Shown here in pieces: positions 5,604 to 11,037 of a stretch of 11,037 nucleotides of DNA; position 1 is the first letter of the stretch, and every line of letters starts with the position of its first letter. Under the pieces are notes generated by a model. The model was not told where the DNA came from. It did no database searches and worked only from the letters and a program-made list of their open reading frames with translations. The DNA is taken from NCBI GenBank assembly GCA_035438805.1, contig DAORJA010000036.1:1-11037 (forward strand), read 5' to 3'. Both the position numbers and the translations under genes were made by a program. The stretch is from UBA922 sp035438805 (GTDB taxonomy: Bacteria; Patescibacteriota; Patescibacteriia; Magasanikbacterales; UBA922).

Positions 5604-5637
5604 GGAGCTAGACTCGACACTACGTCGAGCTGGCTCC
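5604..5637 (+). terminator. Long hairpin just after the lipoprotein gene
   Basis: GGAGCTAG (5604-5611) pairs with CTGGCTCC (5630-5637), continued after a one-base bulge by CTCGAC/GTCGAG around a five-base ACTAC loop. It is very stable but has no T-tract directly after it, so it may be an mRNA-protecting 3' structure instead of the terminator itself. Two smaller hairpins follow: TTCACG/CGTGAA (5646-5662) and GTCCT/AGGAC (5670-5686). Confidence 0.5.
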
Positions 5638-5696
5638 AAAGGATTTTCACGTGTAACGTGAACTAATGAGTCCTGAAAATTAGGACGAAATCCGAA

Positions 5697-5732
5697 AAAG
5701 AAAACCGCCGAAAGGTGTGTTTTTGTTTTACC
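5697..5732 (+). terminator. Probable Rho-independent terminator of the lipoprotein gene
   Basis: A-rich DNA, then CGCC-GAAA-GGTG forming a short stem with a GAAA loop, then a T-rich tail (TTTTTGTTTT). The stem is short and has a G-U pair and mismatches lower down, so it looks like a decayed version of a perfect terminator. Confidence 0.5.
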
Positions 5733-5773
5733 TGTATTTTTTTAAGATTAACCTTTCTTCAAAATGACTGACG

Positions 5774-5782
5774 TGCTATAGT
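5774..5782 (+). promoter_or_regulatory. Extended -10 promoter of the lamin-tail protein gene
   Basis: TGCTATAGT (5774-5782) is an extended -10 element with no good -35 in front; TATATT (5782-5787) overlaps it as an alternative. It lies about 40 bases ahead of the ATG at 5821, which has GGAGGGG (5813-5819) just upstream. Confidence 0.4.
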
Positions 5783-5820
5783 ATATTTATTAACAATTTA
5801 TTTCTAACATACGGAGGGGT

Positions 5821-8800
5821 ATGAAAGAACAATGGAGGGACATAGTACTTATTGTATTTGTGATTGCATTAAGTATTTTTTTATTTTCACAAAACGCTCG
5901 GTCTTTTTCAGAGACAATTATCATTACTGAAATATGCCCGAGTGGGTGTGCTGCGACAGATCATCAGTGGGTTGAGGTTTATAATAAAAGCACTGAACCA
6001 ATCGATTTACGGAATTGGAAGTTCTGGGAAGGTAGTGTGAATCATGGGCTTATCTTGAGCCCTAGTAGTACGGTTACTTCGACCATTCTTCTTCCACATG
6101 CGTATGCGATTATTGCACAAAACGATAAAGTATTCTTGGGAGATCATCCAGAAACTACTTCAACAGTATTTGATAGCGTGTGGACTACACTTAATAAAAC
6201 AGGTGAAGAAATTGGAATTAAGAAGGGCGGTGGTACTGATGATTTTATAGAAAAATTTGTATACGCTGGCGTAAACAACAACTCACTTGAACGTATTGGC
6301 TCTACGGGTGATCCTGGAAGTGCGCTTGAGTGGAAAGAGCATCCGAGTGCCTCGACTCCAGGAATACAAAATTATTGGTGGGTAGAGCAAGGAGAAGAAG
6401 GGGAAAATAATCACATTCCTCAGGCGCAGGTGAGTGCGCCAACAACGACCGTTATTAATGAGATAGTTGTTTTTGATGCTAGTGCTTCGAGTGATCAAGA
6501 AGGGTTTGTTGAACGGTATGTTTGGACGATTGAAAATATTGAATACGAGGGAGTAAATGTGGAATATATTTTTACTACAACTGGGACAAAACAGGTACTT
6601 TTGACTGTGTATGATACGGAAGGTGCTACCAGTTCCGTATCTCGGGATATTGAAGTTATTTCAGAAGAGAGCAAGGAAGTTCCGCATTTTCAAGCCAGAA
6701 TTTTGATTAACGAATTTTTGAGTGATCCAAACTTACCTGAAAAAGAATGGATTGAATTGTATAATGCAGAAGATGAAGATGTGTCGCTCGACGGCTATAC
6801 ACTCTATGATGGGGTCGGGAAAATTGCCATAGTGACAGGCACTATTAATTCTCTGGATTTTCGAGTGATCTATTTAAACTCAAGCAAACTTAATCAGTCA
6901 GGAGATCGTGTTATTCTCAATGATTCTACCGGCGACGTGATTGATATGGTTTCCTATGGTGAATGGGATGATGGGGATATAGATGACAATGCAGCGGCTC
7001 CTGGTAAGGCACATTCTGTTGCACGGATTAGCGATGGAGAAGATGGTGATCTCGATCATCACGATTTTTCCTACACTATTACTCCAACTCCGAATTTTCC
7101 AAATAACATAACACCTAAAGAAACAGCTTCCGTACCAACGAACAGCGGATCATCTAATTCGAACACTTCTAATGAAATACCAAATGTATCTTTTCTTGAA
7201 GGAAGTGTGGTTATAAATGAATTTGTATCATCACCTGCTGAAGGTACGAGTGAATTTATTGAGCTTTATAATACTACTGGGAATACTATTTCTCTTGAAG
7301 GATGGGTTACTCAGGACGGAAGTCTCACAAAAACAAACCTTTCTGGGACGATTGTTCCTAAAGGATTTTTTATTATAGAAAAACCAAAAGGATCTTTAAA
7401 TAATTCAGGTGACTTGATACTTCTCACTGATCCGACTGGTAAAGAAATCGATCGTGTAGTGTATGGAGAATGGAATGGGGAAGATGTATCAGTTTCTGCA
7501 CCTGTGAAAGCACAGTCTGCAGCTCGAGTGCTAGAAGGTGCAAAAGATTTTTCAGTGACTGATGTGATTACTAAAAATAATCCAAACGTAATTAGTTTGA
7601 AGCAACCTACTGATACAAAGGTTATTACATCAACACTTGTAATTGGAAATTTTGTTACGGGCACTATATTACTTAATGAAATTTTCCCAAATCCAAGTGG
7701 TGTTGATGATGAAAAAGAATTTATTGAATTGTTTAATTCAGGGAGTAGTACGATTGATCTCATGGGTTGGAAAATTGGAGACTCAAGTAAAAAGTACATG
7801 ATTGATGAGATATCTATTTTAGCCGGAGCATATCTCTCATTGTATCGAAGTGATACAGGAATATCGTTGAACAATTCTGGAAGCGAGACAGTAAGTCTGT
7901 GGTCCCCGAATGGTCTACTTGCTGATTCTGTTACGTATAATAAAACGGTTTCAAACGATGAAAGTTTTTCCAAATTTGGGAAAATGTGGACATGGACTCC
8001 CTCGTCAACATCAGGATTTGAAAATACAAAGATATTTGATTTAAGTAGCACTACTTCTGAGTCTGGAGTAGATGCTGTATTGTCTTCGGAATTTGCGCCG
8101 ACTATTGTAGAGATTCTTCCAAATCCTCTTGGTATCGACACTCAAAATGAATACATTGAATTGTATAATCCTTATGATGTTGATATCTCACTTACTGGTC
8201 TATTTCTTGATGATGGAGAAGGTGGTTCAAAACCATTCGAATTCCCTGTTAATACAACGCTTCGATCTCATGAGTATCGAGCATGGTATTCAAAAGAAAC
8301 AAAATTATCGCTCACTAATACGAGCGAGAGTGCGCGTATTCTTGATCAGGAGGAAATGATACTAGAAGAAATTGAATATTCTGGTGCAAAGGAAAATAAA
8401 TCATATACTCTTGGAAATAATGTATGGTTTTGGACAAGTGAACTTACACCAAACGTGGAAAATCCTGTAGCACCTGCAGCTAATGCCAAAGAAACGAATA
8501 AAACAAAAACTACATCGGTAAAACCAATAATCAAAACTACACTTGGGCAAGTTCGGAATTTTGATGTGGGAGTAGTTGCAAGTATTCAGGGCACCGTACT
8601 TGTGCCACCGGGAATTTTGAGCTCTCAGTATATGTATGTAGGGGATACAAAGGGTATTGGAATCCAAGTGTATTCGTATAAAAAAGATTTTCCTGAGGTT
8701 GCTGTGGGAGATCAAGTTACTCTCTCGGGGGAGATTGCGGAAGTGTCTGGCGAAATGAGATTAAAAGTGGCGAGTGCAACTGATATTTACACTTCTTCCT

Positions 8801-9252
8801 CTACACTGCCTATAGTGCCTCAAAAACTTGAAGCAGTTGATGTTGGTGAATTGTATGAGGGGGGATTGATTGAAATAGCAGGAGAAGTGACAGGGGTTAA
8901 AGGTTCATATGTATATCTGGATGATGGAACTGACGAAGTAAAGGTGTATATTCGAGGTGGATCTGGTATTGATAAGAAATTGTTTAACGAAGGTTCTCAT
9001 GCTCTTATTGCAGGGATTGTGCAAGAGACTAAGAGTGGATACCATCTGTCACCTCGAAATGTGAGTGATGTAAAAATAGAGGGAGTGGTAAAAGGTGATA
9101 AGATTGAGGCTATAAGTGAAGAGAGGCACTATTCTCGAAATGAAATTATTCGCGCTATTGTCCTGGGGCTTTTTGGTCTCGCAATTGTATTGGGAAGCAA
9201 ATTGTATGGCGCGAAGATTGTAGAATTTTTTAAGAGTAAGTTGAAAAAATAA
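5821..9252 (+). CDS. Giant surface protein with repeated lamin-tail domains, a PKD-like domain and OB-like domains
   Basis: A 1143-residue membrane-anchored extracellular protein. An N-terminal hydrophobic segment (8-22) is a signal peptide or anchor. Five lamin-tail (LTD) units are marked by the NEF..P..EWIELYN motif, near 35-55, 296-315, 465-484, 618-639 and 763-783. Several of them end in a DxVxYG-like strand. A PKD-like domain lies between units one and two (about 205-281; FDASASSD, YVWTIENI, GTKQVLLTVYDTEG). A Thr/Lys/Pro linker (about 882-905) leads to two OB-like segments (about 907-995 and 1008-1086; GDQVTLSGEI, ALIAGIVQ). A C-terminal helix (about 1109-1126) with a KSKLKK tail anchors it inside. 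LTD proteins with OB-like modules are common on CPR cells; binding of extracellular nucleic acid or polymers is a reasonable guess, unproven. GGAGGGG upstream fixes the start. It sits 253 bp after the lipoprotein gene. Confidence 0.85.
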   Translation: MKEQWRDIVLIVFVIALSIFLFSQNARSFSETIIITEICPSGCAATDHQWVEVYNKSTEPIDLRNWKFWEGSVNHGLILSPSSTVTSTILLPHAYAIIAQNDKVFLGDHPETTSTVFDSVWTTLNKTGEEIGIKKGGGTDDFIEKFVYAGVNNNSLERIGSTGDPGSALEWKEHPSASTPGIQNYWWVEQGEEGENNHIPQAQVSAPTTTVINEIVVFDASASSDQEGFVERYVWTIENIEYEGVNVEYIFTTTGTKQVLLTVYDTEGATSSVSRDIEVISEESKEVPHFQARILINEFLSDPNLPEKEWIELYNAEDEDVSLDGYTLYDGVGKIAIVTGTINSLDFRVIYLNSSKLNQSGDRVILNDSTGDVIDMVSYGEWDDGDIDDNAAAPGKAHSVARISDGEDGDLDHHDFSYTITPTPNFPNNITPKETASVPTNSGSSNSNTSNEIPNVSFLEGSVVINEFVSSPAEGTSEFIELYNTTGNTISLEGWVTQDGSLTKTNLSGTIVPKGFFIIEKPKGSLNNSGDLILLTDPTGKEIDRVVYGEWNGEDVSVSAPVKAQSAARVLEGAKDFSVTDVITKNNPNVISLKQPTDTKVITSTLVIGNFVTGTILLNEIFPNPSGVDDEKEFIELFNSGSSTIDLMGWKIGDSSKKYMIDEISILAGAYLSLYRSDTGISLNNSGSETVSLWSPNGLLADSVTYNKTVSNDESFSKFGKMWTWTPSSTSGFENTKIFDLSSTTSESGVDAVLSSEFAPTIVEILPNPLGIDTQNEYIELYNPYDVDISLTGLFLDDGEGGSKPFEFPVNTTLRSHEYRAWYSKETKLSLTNTSESARILDQEEMILEEIEYSGAKENKSYTLGNNVWFWTSELTPNVENPVAPAANAKETNKTKTTSVKPIIKTTLGQVRNFDVGVVASIQGTVLVPPGILSSQYMYVGDTKGIGIQVYSYKKDFPEVAVGDQVTLSGEIAEVSGEMRLKVASATDIYTSSSTLPIVPQKLEAVDVGELYEGGLIEIAGEVTGVKGSYVYLDDGTDEVKVYIRGGSGIDKKLFNEGSHALIAGIVQETKSGYHLSPRNVSDVKIEGVVKGDKIEAISEERHYSRNEIIRAIVLGLFGLAIVLGSKLYGAKIVEFFKSKLKK

Positions 9253-9275
9253 ACTCCTTGGTTAGTTTTATATTT

Positions 9276-9337
9276 CATACAATCTAAAGATACATTAAAA
9301 ATGTGATATAATTTGTCATATCTTTAGATTTTGTATG
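9276..9337. repeat. Long inverted repeat spanning the antiporter promoter and start codon
   Basis: CATACAATCTAAAGATA (9276-9292) and its inverted copy at 9319-9337 match over TATCTTTAGATT and again over GTATG, with a two-base insertion. The 26-base centre holds the TATAAT box, and the right arm includes the ATG at 9335-9337. It could be an operator, or in readthrough RNA from the upstream gene a hairpin that hides the start codon. Confidence 0.6.
9304..9312 (+). promoter_or_regulatory. Extended -10 promoter of the antiporter gene
   Basis: TGATATAAT (9304-9312) is a perfect extended -10; the -35 region (9284-9289) is poor. Transcription should start near 9319, leaving a leader of only about 15 nt without a Shine-Dalgarno, so initiation would be nearly leaderless. 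Confidence 0.55.
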
Positions 9338-11029
9338 TCGCATAATATTTTTTTTGAAATTTCTATTCTTCTGGGAATTACGGTAACGATTGCCTGTGTT
9401 GTCCGATTCTTGCGACAACCCATGCTTATTGCGTACATCATGGCAGGAATTATTGCTGGTCCATTATTTTTAGGTTTAGTTGGTAAGAATAATTCTACAT
9501 TTGAAACATTTGCACAGTTTGGTGTAATTCTGCTTTTGTTTATGGTAGGACTTAGTCTTAATATGAACCATATTAAGACTATTGGAAAAACCGCAGCAAT
9601 TGTGGGGCTTATCCAAATTGTGTTTACCGCTGGAATTGGAACGCTCATTGCCGCGGCATTCAAACTATCATTACTCTCGTCGCTATACGTAGGAATTGCG
9701 CTTACATTTTCTAGCACTATTGTAATTGTTAAATTGCTTAATGATAAAAAGGATAGTGATACGGTCTATGGTCGATATACACTTGGTCTCATGATTGTGC
9801 AGGATGTAGTCGCAATTCTTATCATGATTGCACTTACTAGTGTGATAGGAGATTCAACAGAAATTGGAAAACATATCGGAATCCTTATGCTTAAAGGGTT
9901 GGCGCTTATGGCATTTGTATACCTTATGAGCAGGTATGCACTGTCATGGATTTTGGATCAGGTAGCCAGGTCTGCTGAGTTTCTTTTTATCTTCACCTTG
10001 TCCTGGTGCTTTTGGCTTGCAACTCTCCTGCATTGGGTAGGTTTTTCTTTGGAAATTGGTGCGATTATTGCAGGTCTTACGCTAGGTTCATCAAAGTATC
10101 AAGCAGAAATCGCAAGCCGTGTGAAGCCACTGCGGGATTTTTTTATTGTGGTGTTTTTTATTATCCTTGGGAGTCAAATGGTGATTTCTGATATTTCTGC
10201 AGTATTATTCCCCTCAATTATTTTTTCAGTGTTTATTCTTTTTGGAAAACCGTTTATTCTATATTACGCATTTCGTATGCGTAAATTCACAAGACGAAAT
10301 AGTTTTCTTGCAGCAGTAACCTCGGCGCAAGTAAGTGAATTTGGTTTTATTTTGTTACTTGGAGGAATTGGGTTGGGTCAGGTAGGTTCAACTGAACTTC
10401 AAATATTCACGATTGTAGCTCTGATTACGATTTTTGTTTCTTCTTACATGATTACCTATAATGAACAGCTGTATCGATTCCTTATTCCTATCTTTACATT
10501 ATTTGGGCATGATAAGCATCAACAGAAAGAAGCTCTAGAGCACAAAATCGAAGCATGGGTATTTGGATACCATAGAATTGGATGGAAAATAGCCCAAGTG
10601 TTAAAAGATAGTGGAATTCCATTTGCGGTCGTAGATTATAATCCTGAGACTATTGCAAAATTACGGAGGCAAAAAATTACTGCATATTTTGGAGATGCTG
10701 CTGATGTGGAATTTTTGGAGAGCCTTCACCTTGAAAAATCGAAAATCATTATTTCTACTATTCCTAGTTTTGATGATCAAATTTCTCTTATTTCCTATGT
10801 AAGACGGTGCAGTGAGAAAATAAGTATCATTGGAAACCTGTATGATATGGATCGTGCCCGAGAGATGTACAAGGCGGGTGCAAGCTTTGTTATGATGCCA
10901 CACCTTCTTGGAGGGCAGTGGATTTCTGAAGTACTCTTGAAGAAACCGTGGACCGCTCGCACATTCAATCATTTACGCAAAGATCAGGACAGCGAGCTTA
11001 ATATGCGCCACAAAAGCCATGGGATCTAG
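9335..11029 (+). CDS. Kef-type monovalent cation/proton antiporter (CPA2) with TrkA-N domain
   Basis: A 564-residue inner-membrane transporter of the CPA2 family, exchanging K+ or Na+ for H+ in pH and ion homeostasis. Residues about 5-385 hold roughly twelve membrane segments with family marks: RFLRQPMLIAYIMAGIIAGP (24-43), FGVILLLFMVGLSLN (62-76), ALTFSSTIVIVKLL (122-135) and the exchanger core VQD (155-157). SLEIGAIIAGLTLGSS (238-253) also fits. A cytoplasmic TrkA-N (Rossmann-like) domain follows (about 405-520): VFGYHRIGWKIAQVL carries a GYHRIG variant of GxGxxG, with VVDYNP as the second-strand acidic motif, so nucleotide control is likely. No TrkA-C domain follows. It resembles YbaL/KefB, but I give no symbol because the substrate cannot be read from sequence. 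The start at 9335 has no Shine-Dalgarno; the preceding extended -10 and the RFLRQP spacing support it. Confidence 0.92.
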   Translation: MSHNIFFEISILLGITVTIACVVRFLRQPMLIAYIMAGIIAGPLFLGLVGKNNSTFETFAQFGVILLLFMVGLSLNMNHIKTIGKTAAIVGLIQIVFTAGIGTLIAAAFKLSLLSSLYVGIALTFSSTIVIVKLLNDKKDSDTVYGRYTLGLMIVQDVVAILIMIALTSVIGDSTEIGKHIGILMLKGLALMAFVYLMSRYALSWILDQVARSAEFLFIFTLSWCFWLATLLHWVGFSLEIGAIIAGLTLGSSKYQAEIASRVKPLRDFFIVVFFIILGSQMVISDISAVLFPSIIFSVFILFGKPFILYYAFRMRKFTRRNSFLAAVTSAQVSEFGFILLLGGIGLGQVGSTELQIFTIVALITIFVSSYMITYNEQLYRFLIPIFTLFGHDKHQQKEALEHKIEAWVFGYHRIGWKIAQVLKDSGIPFAVVDYNPETIAKLRRQKITAYFGDAADVEFLESLHLEKSKIIISTIPSFDDQISLISYVRRCSEKISIIGNLYDMDRAREMYKAGASFVMMPHLLGGQWISEVLLKKPWTARTFNHLRKDQDSELNMRHKSHGI

Positions 11030-11037
11030 GTTTAAAG

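Noticed and set aside
7311..8141. 276-codon frame antisense to the lamin-tail protein
   Set aside because: It is the shadow of repeated LTD coding sequence; it has no signal, motif or ribosome site, and the plus strand is clearly coding.
1..11037. CRISPR array, insertion-sequence ends or toxin-antitoxin pair
   Set aside because: No regularly spaced repeats, no transposase and no terminal inverted repeats were seen; the only mobile signature is the serine recombinase junction.

Overview
The window looks like chromosomal DNA of a Candidate Phyla Radiation (Patescibacteria, Parcubacteria-like) bacterium. The evidence is the low GC content (roughly 35-40% in sampled lines), compact genes and a large surface protein with lamin-tail repeats. 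A short DksA/TraR-like protein with a decayed zinc finger and a Kef-type antiporter of the compact sort fit as well. TGA is used as a stop (recombinase, lipoprotein, comM fragment), so this is standard code 11 and not a TGA-recoding CPR lineage. The taxonomic call is inference from gene style.

Left part (1-2086): the end of an integrated element. A membrane protein runs off the left edge on the minus strand. Divergent from it is a 533-residue large serine recombinase. Its 3' end runs straight into the coding sequence of a host gene, comM (yifB), whose minus-strand reading frame breaks off just after the RPFRSPHH motif. The junction at about 2070-2080 therefore looks like one attachment-site end of an element integrated in comM. 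The rest of comM, if it survives, lies beyond the left edge.

Middle-left (2057-3903), all on the minus strand: a dksA/traR-like gene, lspA (signal peptidase II, overlapping it by 11 bp) and the truncated comM with its own Shine-Dalgarno.

Non-coding centre (3904-4787): an apparently independent minus-strand transcription unit comes first. It has a near-consensus promoter at 4269-4297 and ends at a hairpin plus T-tract at 3936-3995. It is highly structured and could be an unrecognised small RNA or encode a 56-residue peptide. Next is an AT-rich stretch with two perfect and one near-perfect DnaA box within 41 bp (4396-4436), surrounded by GTATAC palindromes. Host genes to the left are on minus and genes to the right are on plus, so this is a good candidate for the replication origin (oriC). 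A strong plus-strand promoter (4589-4617) then drives a roughly 164-nt structured leader.

Right part (4788-11029), all on the plus strand: a GC-rich collagen-like lipoprotein (a probable substrate of LspA), a 1143-residue membrane-anchored surface protein with about five lamin-tail domains, one PKD-like domain and OB-like domains, and a Kef-type cation/proton antiporter with a TrkA-N domain.

The points most worth attention are the comM integration whose junction also supplies the recombinase's stop codon, the putative oriC, and the orphan structured transcript beside it.
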